Positions 1 through 7,257 of a stretch of 12,339 nucleotides of DNA are shown piece after piece. This DNA comes from an uncultured Pelagibacteraceae bacterium (GTDB lineage Bacteria; Pseudomonadota; Alphaproteobacteria; Pelagibacterales; Pelagibacteraceae): NCBI GenBank assembly GCA_902513415.1, contig CABXMS010000016.1, positions 1 to 12,339 of the forward strand, written 5' to 3'. The stretch's first letter is position 1; each line of letters starts with the position of its first letter. Made by a program: the position numbers and the translations under genes. Below the pieces are notes generated by a model. The model worked only from the letters and a program-made list of their open reading frames with translations, was not told the DNA's origin and made no database searches.

Positions 1-827
1 AAGACATTATCATATTTTAAAAGTTTTAGCTGATCTGATGTTATTAATGGTTTAGAAAAAAATTTAAAAAATATTGCTGATAATTTTCCAATAAAAATTG
101 GCAAAGGAACAATTAATTTTTTTTTGTCTATGAGTTTCATGAGTTTTAATAATATTTCTTTAAAACTCATTTCGTCTGGTCCAACACATTCTATCTTTTC
201 ACAACACATTCTTTCATTTATAATTTTTAAAATTATTTCGGTTAAATCGGAACAGTGTATTGGCCTAAATTTAGTTTGACCATTATAATAAACTGGAAAA
301 ATTGGCAATCGGTTTAATAAAGTCATTAAATTAGTTGAAAAATTATCGTCAACTGAATAAACAATTGAAGGCCTAAGAATAATCGCTTTATCAAAATTTT
401 TTATTATTTCTTTTTCACCTTCTAATTTACTTTTTGCATATTTGCTGTCTATTGCCTCATCTATTCCTAAAGCAGAAATATGTATCAATTGTTCTATATT
501 TTTTTCATTGCAAATTCTTGAGAGAACCGAGGGAAAATTTATATGAATATTTCTAAATGTATTATTTTTTTTTTCAAATAATATGCCTACTAGGTTAATA
601 CATATATCTTTGTCTTTAATTAAATCTTTTAAATTTTCTTCATCAAATATATTGCTTTCGATAATCTCTATGTATCCTGGATTACCTTGCGTTTTCAAAA
701 TATAGCCTTTTTTATGTAAATTGCGTGTAACTGCAGTAACTCTATGATTATTTTTTGTTAACTTTCTGATTAAATTTCGACCAATTTGACCTGATCCACC
801 GAATACTAGAATATTTTTTCCTTTCAT
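1..827 (-). CDS. NDUFA9-like NAD(P)-binding epimerase/dehydratase-family protein (3' end off window)
   Basis: Reading the minus strand from ATG at 827, the frame stays open for 275 codons to the window edge, so the C-terminus is missing. Residues 8-18 hold the Rossmann dinucleotide motif (VFGGSGQIGRN, GxxGxxG type). Residues 130-134 (YAKSK) fit the YxxxK signature of extended short-chain dehydrogenases. LRPSIVYS (about 151-158) and the late LLKYDNV are typical of the complex I NDUFA9 subfamily. In bacteria these proteins are atypical SDRs annotated as NDUFA9-like or as NAD-dependent epimerases; the bacterial substrate is generally unknown, and a link to respiratory complex I is by homology only. 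The gene is divergent from rnd with only 15 bases between the start codons. Family assignment is confident; the biochemical role is not. Confidence 0.85.
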   Translation of the reverse strand, partial: MKGKNILVFGGSGQIGRNLIRKLTKNNHRVTAVTRNLHKKGYILKTQGNPGYIEIIESNIFDEENLKDLIKDKDICINLVGILFEKKNNTFRNIHINFPSVLSRICNEKNIEQLIHISALGIDEAIDSKYAKSKLEGEKEIIKNFDKAIILRPSIVYSVDDNFSTNLMTLLNRLPIFPVYYNGQTKFRPIHCSDLTEIILKIINERMCCEKIECVGPDEMSFKEILLKLMKLIDKKKLIVPLPIFIGKLSAIFFKFFSKPLITSDQLKLLKYDNV

Positions 828-842
828 ATATATATATTTTAA

Positions 843-1454
843 ATGAATTTAGATATTAAATTACACAAACACGACTTACCAGATCAATTACAGCTAGGCA
901 ACATAATTGCCGTAGATTGTGAAATGGGAGGGTTAAATTTTAAAAGAGACCCTCTTTTCATTGTGCAAATTTCAACTGGAAATTTAGATGCTCATATAAT
1001 TAAGCTTGATAGACGAACCTATAAAGCTCCAAATTTAACTAAAGTGCTTAAAAATAAATCGGTAAAAAAAATATTTCATTTTGCAAGAGCTGATTTGGGA
1101 TTTATTTCTCAATATCTAAATATCGAAGTAGAAAATATAGAGTGCACCAAAATTAAATCAAAACTGTCGAGAACTTATACTGATAAACACGGCTTAAAAG
1201 ATTTGATTAAGGAGTTTTTAGGTATAGAAATTAGTAAACAGCATCAATCATCAGACTTTGGTGGAGATTTATCTAACGCTCAATTAAAATACTGCGCTAA
1301 TGATGTAATTTATCTTCACAAAATAAATGATCATTTAAATAAAATTTTAATCAGAGAAAATAGAATGAAGCTATACGAAGAAAGTATAAAATTTATAAAA
1401 ACAAGAGTTGATCTAGATATTGCCTCATTTAAAGATGATATTTGGTCTCATTAA
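843..1454 (+). CDS. rnd: Ribonuclease D-like 3'-5' exonuclease (short form)
   Basis: A 203-residue DEDDy-family 3'-5' exonuclease. The catalytic acidic residues are visible: D25 and E27 in AVDCE (motif I), D84 in ARADLGF (motif II), and Y150/D154 in YCAND (motif III, YxxxD). RNases D of this family trim the 3' ends of tRNA precursors and other small RNAs. The protein is about half the length of E. coli RNase D because it has only the exonuclease domain and no HRDC domains; short versions are common in Alphaproteobacteria. The start at 843 gives the usual beginning of the family, a short basic stretch followed by LPDQL before motif I. Its stop codon shares a base with the kdsD start (TAATG), which suggests translational coupling and a shared transcript. 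Confidence 0.88.
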   Translation: MNLDIKLHKHDLPDQLQLGNIIAVDCEMGGLNFKRDPLFIVQISTGNLDAHIIKLDRRTYKAPNLTKVLKNKSVKKIFHFARADLGFISQYLNIEVENIECTKIKSKLSRTYTDKHGLKDLIKEFLGIEISKQHQSSDFGGDLSNAQLKYCANDVIYLHKINDHLNKILIRENRMKLYEESIKFIKTRVDLDIASFKDDIWSH

Positions 1455-2434
1455 TGAAAAAAGTAAATTTTCAAAAAATTGCAAAAGAAGTTATTTCTTT
1501 AGAAATTAAATCATTAATAAAACTCAAATCAAGTATAAATAGCTCTTTTTCAAAAGCTGTACAGGCTATACTTGAATGTAAAAATGGAAAAGTAATTGTA
1601 TCTGGAGTTGGTAAATCTGGAATAATTGGAAAAAAAATTTCTTCTACATTGGCATCTGTAGGCATCTCATCATTTTTTGTAGATGCGAGCTCATGCTCTC
1701 ATGGAGACCTTGGTCAAATTAGCTCTAATGATGTATTAATTCTGATAAGCTTTAGTGGAGAAACAAGAGAATTAAAAAATATTATTCAATACGCAAATAG
1801 AAATAAAAAAATAACTTTAATTGGGATAATGTCCAAAAAAAATTCTGTTTTATATAGATCTTCAAATATCAAATTATTAATTCCAAATGTTATTGAAGCC
1901 GGTCCAGGAAATATTGTTCCAACTTCATCAACAATAACACAGTTAAGCCTTGGGGATGCTCTAGCAGTTGCAACGATGAAATATAGAAATTTTGGAAAAC
2001 TTGACTTTAAAAAATTCCATCCAAGTGGAAGTTTAGCATCTCAATTAAAAACTGTAGAAGATTTAATGATGATCGGGAAAAAAATCCCTTTTATAAATGA
2101 AAATCTATTAATGAAAAATGCTTTAAAAATAATGTCAAAGAAAAATTTGGGAGTTTTAATTGTAACAAATTCTAAACGATCTACAGTGGGAATTATAAGT
2201 GATGGTGATCTAAAAAGATTATCTGAAAAAAATGAAAATATTAAAAAACTTATTGTAAAAAAAATAATGAAACCTAATCCAATTAGTGTAGAAAAAAATA
2301 TGCTAGCAGCAAAAGCTCTTTCTATTATGAATGATAATAAAATAACATGTTTATGCGTCCATAAGTTAATTAATAAAAAAAAAACAATTGGATTAATTCA
2401 TATTCATAATATTCTTGAAGCTAATTTATCTTAA
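1454..2434 (+). CDS. kdsD: Arabinose-5-phosphate isomerase (KdsD/KpsF family)
   Basis: A 326-residue sugar isomerase interconverting ribulose-5-phosphate and arabinose-5-phosphate, the first step toward Kdo in the inner core of LPS. The N-terminal SIS domain carries SGVGKSG (50-56), SHGDLG (82-87), SFSGET (99-104), PTSSTITQLSLGDAL (156-170) and FHPSGSLA (188-195), all hallmark KdsD/KpsF/GutQ motifs. Residues about 205-325 form a tandem CBS pair, recognisable from the ISDGDLKR and LIHIHNILEA ends. I chose ATG 1454, which overlaps the rnd stop, rather than the in-frame TTG at 1442, because family members start close to this point. lptC follows after 5 bases, fitting an LPS biogenesis operon. 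Length matches the family (about 320-330 residues). Confidence 0.93.
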   Translation: MKKVNFQKIAKEVISLEIKSLIKLKSSINSSFSKAVQAILECKNGKVIVSGVGKSGIIGKKISSTLASVGISSFFVDASSCSHGDLGQISSNDVLILISFSGETRELKNIIQYANRNKKITLIGIMSKKNSVLYRSSNIKLLIPNVIEAGPGNIVPTSSTITQLSLGDALAVATMKYRNFGKLDFKKFHPSGSLASQLKTVEDLMMIGKKIPFINENLLMKNALKIMSKKNLGVLIVTNSKRSTVGIISDGDLKRLSEKNENIKKLIVKKIMKPNPISVEKNMLAAKALSIMNDNKITCLCVHKLINKKKTIGLIHIHNILEANLS

Positions 2435-2439
2435 TTTTA

Positions 2440-3033
2440 ATGTATAAAAAAACCGCAATTCAATTATTATTGATCTTGCTTTTGCTTATCTCATTATTTT
2501 TTTTTTACAATGAATACAACAAAAAAAATACAGAAGTTAATTTTAAGAACGATAAAATAATAAATAAAGATAATGAGCTCGATGAATCTGAGGGTGATTT
2601 TAATTTATTAAAAAATATTAAATATATTTCAAAAGATTCATCAAATAATATTTATGAAATATATGCTGAGGAAGGTAGAATAGATTCTGATAACCCTGAT
2701 ATAACTCTAATGAAAAATGTTAAGGCCTATATTTTTTTAAATGAAGAAGATGTAATTGAGATAATTTCAAAATATGCTAATTATAACAGCTTGAATTATA
2801 ATACTTATTTTAGAGAAAATATTTTAGTTAATTATTTACCGCATAAAATAAAATGTGAAAAATTGGATATTTCATTTGAAAGTAATATGGCTTCTTTTTA
2901 CGAAAACTTAGTATATGAAAGTGAGCAAATGAAGATGAATGCAGACAAATTAGAAATAGATTTAATTTCAAAAAATTCAAAATTAATAATGTTTGATACT
3001 GAAAAAAAAATATCTATTGTTAACAAAAATTAA
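2440..3033 (+). CDS. lptC: LPS export protein LptC
   Basis: A 197-residue protein with one N-terminal transmembrane helix (about residues 7-24) and a periplasmic beta-jellyroll domain. LptC sits in the inner membrane with LptB2FG and passes LPS to the periplasmic bridge. Conserved alphaproteobacterial LptC features are visible: the YEIYAEEGRID segment (about 72-82), then NPDITLMKNVKAY, the YANYNSLNYNT segment, and a late ADKLEIDL stretch. It lies between kdsD and lptB, 5 bases after the former and 2 bases before the latter. In most Proteobacteria lptA separates lptC and lptB; here nothing does. The sequence is weakly conserved, as usual for LptC, so the call relies on motifs plus context. Confidence 0.85.
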   Translation: MYKKTAIQLLLILLLLISLFFFYNEYNKKNTEVNFKNDKIINKDNELDESEGDFNLLKNIKYISKDSSNNIYEIYAEEGRIDSDNPDITLMKNVKAYIFLNEEDVIEIISKYANYNSLNYNTYFRENILVNYLPHKIKCEKLDISFESNMASFYENLVYESEQMKMNADKLEIDLISKNSKLIMFDTEKKISIVNKN

Positions 3034-3035
3034 TT

Positions 3036-3809
3036 ATGGGAATAATTAAAAAATTTAGGATAAAATCTTTTAAAAAAGTACAAGCAGTTGTAAAAATTGA
3101 AAAAATATCTCTTTCCTATGGAAAAAGACAAATATTAGATGACATTAGCTTCAATATTAATCAGGGTGAAATTTTAGGACTTTTGGGTCCCAACGGAGCA
3201 GGTAAATCAACAATTTTTAATTTAATTACTGGCCTAATCAAACCTGATTATGGAAAAATTATATTTGAAAAAACAGATGCAACAAATTATCCAATATATT
3301 TAAGAACCGAGAAATTCAAAATAGGATATGTTCCTCAGCACGGTGGTTACTTTCATGATTTAACTTTATTAGAAAATTTAAATGCTATAGGAGAAATATT
3401 AATAAAAGAAAATAACCTTAGAAATAGTAGAATCAGTGATTTAATCTCAAGATTTGAATTGGAGAGTTTAACAAATGTAAAAGCTAGATTTTTATCTGGT
3501 GGACAGAAAAAAAAATTAATTATAGCTCTTGCTCTACTTGGAAGCCCAAAGCTATTACTATTAGACGAGCCATTTGCAGCACTGGATATTTTAACAATTA
3601 AAACTCTCCAGCAAATAATAGTTAATCTTCAAACAGAAAATAATATTGCAATAGTGCTTTGTGATCATCAAGCAAGAGATTTATTATCTTGTGTTGATGT
3701 TGCAATCGTTCTTTCAAATTGTAAAATTGTTGCCAAAGGGTCTCCTAACGACTTAGTAAAAGATGCTGATGCTAAAAGTGCATATTTTGGAGATAAATTT
3801 AGTTATTAA
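3036..3809 (+). CDS. lptB: LPS export ABC transporter ATP-binding protein LptB
   Basis: A 257-residue ABC ATPase that powers LPS extraction from the inner membrane as the LptB2FG dimer. All nucleotide-binding motifs are present: Walker A GPNGAGKST (51-59), Q-loop Q101 in YVPQHG, signature LSGGQ (153-157), Walker B and catalytic glutamate in LLLLDEP (173-179) and switch histidine H211 in LCDHQ. The lysine-rich run after LSGGQ, the FAALD D-loop and the final SAYFGDKF, close to the LptB C-terminal YLG motif, separate it from amino-acid transporter ATPases. It has about 18 extra basic residues at the N-terminus compared with E. coli LptB (241 residues). Its membrane partners LptF and LptG are not in the window. 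Confidence 0.93.
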   Translation: MGIIKKFRIKSFKKVQAVVKIEKISLSYGKRQILDDISFNINQGEILGLLGPNGAGKSTIFNLITGLIKPDYGKIIFEKTDATNYPIYLRTEKFKIGYVPQHGGYFHDLTLLENLNAIGEILIKENNLRNSRISDLISRFELESLTNVKARFLSGGQKKKLIIALALLGSPKLLLLDEPFAALDILTIKTLQQIIVNLQTENNIAIVLCDHQARDLLSCVDVAIVLSNCKIVAKGSPNDLVKDADAKSAYFGDKFSY

Positions 3810-3817
3810 TCTTTTAA

Positions 3818-5155
3818 ATGAAAAAAATCGCTATTATAAAAGAAAAGTTAGATTGTTTTAATAAAACAATAAGTGTCCAAGGTGATAAATCTTTATCAAT
3901 AAGATGTGTGCTGATAGCTTCACAAGCGCTGGGAGTGTCTAGAGCTTATAATTTATTAGAATCTGAAGATGTCAAAAGTACTATAAAAGCTTTAAGAAAA
4001 CTTGGTGTAAAAATAATTTATAAAAAAAATTATTATGAAATATATGGAAATGGTTTAAATGGTTTTTCTTTTCCAAATAATACGGTTATTAATGCACAAA
4101 ATTCCGGAACTTTAGCAAGATTAATATTGGGTGTTTTGGCAAAATCAAATAATTCGGTAATATTAAAAGGGGATAGCAGTCTCTCTAGAAGAGATTTTTC
4201 AAGAGTAATAAGGCCACTAAATTATTTTGGAGTAAAAATAAAATCAAATAAAAACAAACTTCCAATAAAAACCAGAGGTACAAAATTTTTAAAACCAATA
4301 TTTTATGAAGAATTAAAAGGAAGTGCTCAAGTAAAAAGTTGTATTATGTTGGCAGCTTTAAACTCTCCGGGAATAACAAAAATAAAATGTGTTCCGTCAA
4401 GAGATCACACCGAAAGATTTTTTAATCATATTAAAATTCCATTTAAGAAAACTAAAAAGAACGGATTTGATATAATAGAAATTAAAGGACAAAAACAATA
4501 TAAATCATTTAATTACAAAATTCCAGGTGATATAAGTTCAGCTGCTTTTTTTATAGTTTTAACATTATTGTCAAAAAATTCCAAAATATTAATAAAAAAT
4601 ATAAATGTAAATAAATCAAGAACAGGAATTATCGATATATTAAATATAATGAATGCAAAAATAAAATTTAAAAATAAAAGAATTTATAAATCAGAAAGTA
4701 TAGCAGATATTTATGTCCAATCTTCAAGTTCACTAAAATCTATTAGTTGTCCAAAAACATTCAATAGTAGAGCTATAGATGAATTTCTTTTAATTTTTTT
4801 AGCATGTGCTAAAGCAAAAGGAGTATCTTATTTTAAAAATATAGGAGAACTAAGACACAAAGAATGTGATAGATTAAAATTTGCTGGCAAATTTTTAAAA
4901 ATGATTGGAATAAAATCAATACAAACAAAAGATAGCTTAAAAATTTATGGTAATCCAAATTTATCGTTAAATAGTGAATATGAAGTAAAAAATTTTGAAA
5001 AGGATCATAGAGTTTGCATGCTTTCTTTTATTGGGGCACTTACACTTGGCGGCAAATGGAAAATAAATGATATAGAATCTATAAATACTTCATTTCCAAA
5101 ATTTATTGATAAAAAACTAAATGTAGTAATAACAGAAAAAAATATTATTAAATGA
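3818..5155 (+). CDS. aroA: 3-phosphoshikimate 1-carboxyvinyltransferase (EPSP synthase)
   Basis: A 445-residue enzyme joining shikimate-3-phosphate and phosphoenolpyruvate to give EPSP, the sixth step of the shikimate pathway, in the cytoplasm. Substrate-binding motifs are recognisable: VQGDKSLSIR (20-29, usual form PGDKSISHR), NSGTLAR (95-101, the NAGTxxR PEP-binding loop), GDSSLSRR (118-125), RDHTERF, RHKECDRL (usual RxKESDR) and DHRVCM near the end. Both halves of the inverse alpha/beta barrel are complete and the length is normal. The Pro-to-Gln and Ser-to-Cys changes in otherwise strict motifs are conservative for function and could be lineage traits. It starts 8 bases after lptB and its stop overlaps the next start (ATGA), so it is probably co-transcribed with both. 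Confidence 0.95.
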   Translation: MKKIAIIKEKLDCFNKTISVQGDKSLSIRCVLIASQALGVSRAYNLLESEDVKSTIKALRKLGVKIIYKKNYYEIYGNGLNGFSFPNNTVINAQNSGTLARLILGVLAKSNNSVILKGDSSLSRRDFSRVIRPLNYFGVKIKSNKNKLPIKTRGTKFLKPIFYEELKGSAQVKSCIMLAALNSPGITKIKCVPSRDHTERFFNHIKIPFKKTKKNGFDIIEIKGQKQYKSFNYKIPGDISSAAFFIVLTLLSKNSKILIKNINVNKSRTGIIDILNIMNAKIKFKNKRIYKSESIADIYVQSSSSLKSISCPKTFNSRAIDEFLLIFLACAKAKGVSYFKNIGELRHKECDRLKFAGKFLKMIGIKSIQTKDSLKIYGNPNLSLNSEYEVKNFEKDHRVCMLSFIGALTLGGKWKINDIESINTSFPKFIDKKLNVVITEKNIIK

Positions 5156-6027
5156 GAATTTTTTTTTTAGGAGATGTTGTTGGAAGATCAGGGTGCACAG
5201 CAGTCAAAAAATATTTACCCAATATAATTATAGAAAAAAAAATTGATTTTGTTGTAGTAAACGGTGAAAATGCTGCCAATGAAGGTGTAGGAATTACAGA
5301 AGAAATTACCAAAGATTTGTTCAAAAGTGGAGTAGATGTAATTACTACCGGAAATCATGTTTGGGATCAAAAAGAAACTCTAACACACATAGACAAAGAA
5401 GAAAAACTTTTAAGACCACAAAATTTAATTCACCCTTCTCCCGGAAAAGGTTTTGGCATTTATAATTTAAAAAATGGAATGAAAATAGGAGTGCTAAATT
5501 TAATGGGAAATGTTTTTATGAAAAATTGCGAAGATGTTTTTATATGTGCAAGCAAATTTTTAGAGAAAAATATATTAAAAAAAAATTACGATTTTTTAGT
5601 AGTCGACTTCCATGGAGAGATAACTAGTGAGAAAATGGCAATTGGACATTTTTTTGACGGAAAGGCAACTTTAGTTGTTGGTACGCATACACATGTGCCG
5701 ACTCATGATGCTAGAGTTTTAATTAGTGGTACTGCATATCAAACTGATGCTGGAATGTGTGGTGCCGGAGAGGTCTTGATTAATAGTATAGATAATGATG
5801 GTAGTTTATTGGGCTATGACCTCGATTTAATAGGTTTAATATCAAAAAATATTAAATGCCCGATTTTAGCTTTAGGAGGAGCAGGAAATTGGCAACATAT
5901 ATTGGATTTATTTTTAAAAACTAATATTTCAGGCGCTTGCAGTCAAAATATTTTTCATTTTACGGAAGAAAGTATACTCTCTGCAAAAAAATTTTTAACT
6001 AATAATAATATTCAGGTAAGAAAATAA
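5152..6027 (+). CDS. ymdB: YmdB-family metallophosphoesterase (TIGR00282 type)
   Basis: A 291-residue calcineurin-like phosphoesterase of the YmdB family. Metal-binding motifs appear in order: GDVVGR (7-12), VNGENAANEG (36-45), TTGNHVWD (65-72), VDFHGE (151-156), and GTHTHVPTHDAR (177-188), followed by the family-specific TDAGMCGA (198-205). Characterised members hydrolyse cyclic nucleotide phosphodiesters, including 2',3'-cAMP, and influence RNA turnover and developmental decisions in Bacillus; the role in Alphaproteobacteria is not settled. The protein is some 20-30 residues longer than usual because of a C-terminal extension that is not obviously conserved. The start overlaps aroA by four bases. 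The gene symbol is given by family homology only. Confidence 0.88.
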   Translation: MRIFFLGDVVGRSGCTAVKKYLPNIIIEKKIDFVVVNGENAANEGVGITEEITKDLFKSGVDVITTGNHVWDQKETLTHIDKEEKLLRPQNLIHPSPGKGFGIYNLKNGMKIGVLNLMGNVFMKNCEDVFICASKFLEKNILKKNYDFLVVDFHGEITSEKMAIGHFFDGKATLVVGTHTHVPTHDARVLISGTAYQTDAGMCGAGEVLINSIDNDGSLLGYDLDLIGLISKNIKCPILALGGAGNWQHILDLFLKTNISGACSQNIFHFTEESILSAKKFLTNNNIQVRK

Positions 6028-6033
6028 AATTAA

Positions 6034-6384
6034 ATGATAAAATTTTGCAAAAAATGTATCATGCCCAATACTAGACCAAGAATAATTTTTGATGATAAGG
6101 GAATTTGTAATGCTTGTCAGCATAGTGAAAAAAAAAAAATTATAGATTGGGAAAGTAGAAAACAAGATTTTTTAAAATTAGTTGATAAAATTAAAATAGA
6201 ATCAAAAAATAAAAAATCAAATTATGATTGTATTGTGCCTTGGTCTGGTGGCAAAGACTCTACTTCTATAGCATTAAAATTAAAATTTGTTTATCGGCTA
6301 AATCCTTTGTTAGTTACATTCTCTCCATTAATGGTAAATGAGTGTGGTGAATTCAACAGAAATGAATTAATTAAATTTAATTAA
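6034..6384 (+). pseudogene. N-acetyl sugar amidotransferase, N-terminal fragment (truncated)
   Basis: The first 116 residues of a WbpG/PseA-type N-acetyl sugar amidotransferase. The fragment has the N-terminal cysteine pairs C5/C8 (FCKKCIMPNTRP) and C25/C28 (ICNACQ), as in a zinc site, and a PP-loop ATP-pyrophosphatase motif SGGKDST (71-77). It then runs through the typical TFSPLMVNECGEFNRNELI segment and stops. Intact family members are about 370-385 residues; they use ATP and ammonia from HisH/HisF-like partners to convert an acetamido group on a nucleotide-sugar-derived residue to acetamidino, for surface glycans or flagellin glycosylation. The remaining C-terminal part is found 1.9 kb downstream, fused to argD' (8304-9035), with roughly 20 residues lost between. 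By itself the fragment should be inactive. It starts 6 bases after the phosphoesterase gene. Confidence 0.85.
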
Positions 6385-6388
6385 AAAA

Positions 6389-6640
6389 ATGATAATTTAT
6401 TTTGTTTATTTTTTAATAATTTTAATTTTTATATTCCTTATTTATACAACTTATAGAGCTGCAGCGCGAGGCATGAAGGCAAAAAATTATAATAATGAAA
6501 GTAATTTAAAAAATTCAAAAGAAAATAAAAAAAATATAAATATAGCGGAAGATCTATAAAAATTAAGAAAACTTTGCATCCAGGGCGTATTAAGCCGAGA
6601 GGAATTTGATAAAGCAAAAGATAAGCTAATTAATAGTTAG
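6389..6640 (+). pseudogene. Small membrane protein with SHOCT-like C-terminus, interrupted by an in-frame stop
   Basis: From ATG 6389, 56 codons encode one hydrophobic helix (about residues 2-21, rich in Ile, Phe, Leu), an arginine/alanine turn and a long Asn/Lys linker, then TAA at 6557-6559. The same frame continues for 26 more codons as KLRKLCIQGVLSREEFDKAK and a short tail, ending at TAG 6638-6640. That tail fits the SHOCT motif (a short oligomerisation domain: a leucine helix, G-hydrophobic turn, then EEF and a lysine helix). The stop sits where SHOCT proteins usually carry Lys, Gln or Glu, so one base change (for example AAA or GAA to TAA) would explain it. Either this copy is broken, translation yields the short form, or the base is a sequencing error. 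The end overlaps gcrA by four bases, tail to tail. Confidence 0.6.
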
Positions 6641-6659
6641 GCTGACTTAATTTTTTTTT
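6628..6659 (+). terminator. Possible intrinsic terminator at the SHOCT/gcrA convergence
   Basis: On the plus strand, AATTAA (6628-6633) can pair with TTAATT (6647-6652), and GTTA (6636-6639) with TGAC (6643-6646) including one G-U pair. There is a two-base bulge and a GGC loop, and the stem runs into an uninterrupted run of T to 6659. This would end transcripts coming through the SHOCT gene. It lies inside the last codons of gcrA on the other strand. The stem is weak, as most are in such AT-rich DNA. Confidence 0.35.
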
Positions 6660-7128
6660 CTATAAATTTTGGAACTTCGAATTCTTTATCTGAAGATTCC
6701 TCTTTTTTCCCTCTAGGTTGAAAAATAATCATTAAATGTAATGGACAATATGAAAACTTTTCAACAGTTTTTCTTCCACAAAAAGATGAGCTTTTTTCAT
6801 TAGGATGACCTTCCATATATTTGCAGGTTTGGTCAGTTAGATCTTCCAAACTTAAATTTTTTGCTGGTTCAAAATTTTTATCCAACAATAGTGAATGAAA
6901 TCTTCTTTTTCTTCCTCGTACTTGAACATTTTTATCATTATTTCTTGGAATATTTTGTCCCAAAGACATTCCTCTTTTTTTAATTTTTGCTGAAAGATTA
7001 AGTCTGTGAGCTTTACCAATAACGGCGTTTCTAGATATTCCACCTATGATCTCTGCAATTTGGCTTGCGGTATTACCTTTTCCCCAAAGTTCTTTTAACT
7101 TTTCTACCTTTTCTTCAGTCCAACTCAT
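6637..7128 (-). CDS. gcrA: GcrA cell-cycle regulator
   Basis: A 163-residue GcrA. It opens with the diagnostic MSWTEEKVEKLKELW and continues with SASQIAE-like and GISRNAVIGKAHRLNL, the N-terminal helix-turn-helix (residues about 1-46). A basic linker (about 48-76) follows, then the C-terminal sigma70-interacting domain with LEDLTDQTCKYMEG (94-107), FCGR (116-119) and YCPLH (127-131). In Caulobacter GcrA binds sigma70 domain 2 and promoters carrying CcrM-methylated GANTC sites to activate cell-cycle genes; the same role is assumed here by homology. In many Alphaproteobacteria gcrA lies next to argD, argF and hslO (from memory), which matches the argD' fragment nearby. It is divergent from the ABC-2 permease gene, and an inverted repeat lies just upstream of its start. 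Confidence 0.93.
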   Translation of the reverse strand: MSWTEEKVEKLKELWGKGNTASQIAEIIGGISRNAVIGKAHRLNLSAKIKKRGMSLGQNIPRNNDKNVQVRGRKRRFHSLLLDKNFEPAKNLSLEDLTDQTCKYMEGHPNEKSSSFCGRKTVEKFSYCPLHLMIIFQPRGKKEESSDKEFEVPKFIEKKIKSA

Positions 7129-7137
7129 ATATACTAC

Positions 7138-7170
7138 ATTTAGTTGTATTTAATTATTTTGCAACTAAAT
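7138..7170. promoter_or_regulatory. Inverted repeat upstream of gcrA (possible operator)
   Basis: ATTTAGTTG (7138-7146) and CAACTAAAT (7162-7170) form perfect 9-base inverted arms around a 15-base spacer, in the 129-base gap between divergent gcrA and the permease gene. The left arm ends 10 bases before the gcrA start, so it could be a protein-binding site or a 5' leader hairpin. The right arm overlaps a candidate -35 box of the permease promoter. No regulator is identified. Confidence 0.4.
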
Positions 7171-7188
7171 ATAGATTACACATATAAC
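7159..7188 (+). promoter_or_regulatory. Candidate sigma70 promoter for the ABC-2 permease gene
   Basis: TTGCAA (7159-7164; four of six matches to TTGACA) is followed after 18 bases by TATAAC (7183-7188; five of six matches to TATAAT). It points toward the permease gene, which starts 70 bases downstream. Chance matches are common at this base composition, so this is tentative. Confidence 0.3.
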
Positions 7189-7257
7189 TTCTTTTAAAAC
7201 AAGGTTTTTTTTTGATTTATTAACAATTTTTCTAGAAAAGGTTTATTTAGTATATCG

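Noticed and set aside
1471..1665. Minus-strand open frame inside kdsD
   Set aside because: It is opposite a strongly conserved SIS domain and has no recognisable protein features; a shadow frame.
6034..6384. A complete small PP-loop protein
   Set aside because: It ends in the middle of a conserved amidotransferase segment, and the matching remainder is present downstream, so truncation explains it better.
6016..6405. Similar short strings (AATTAA...ATGATAA) before the amidotransferase fragment and before the SHOCT gene, looking like a direct repeat around the fragment
   Set aside because: The match is short, gapped and made only of A/T plus a start codon; in DNA this AT-rich it is expected by chance and cannot be called a target duplication.
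7195..7212. AAAAC-AAG-GTTTT with a T run in the gcrA/permease gap as a terminator
   Set aside because: The stem is only five base pairs and it lies between divergent genes, where no plus-strand transcript needs to end.
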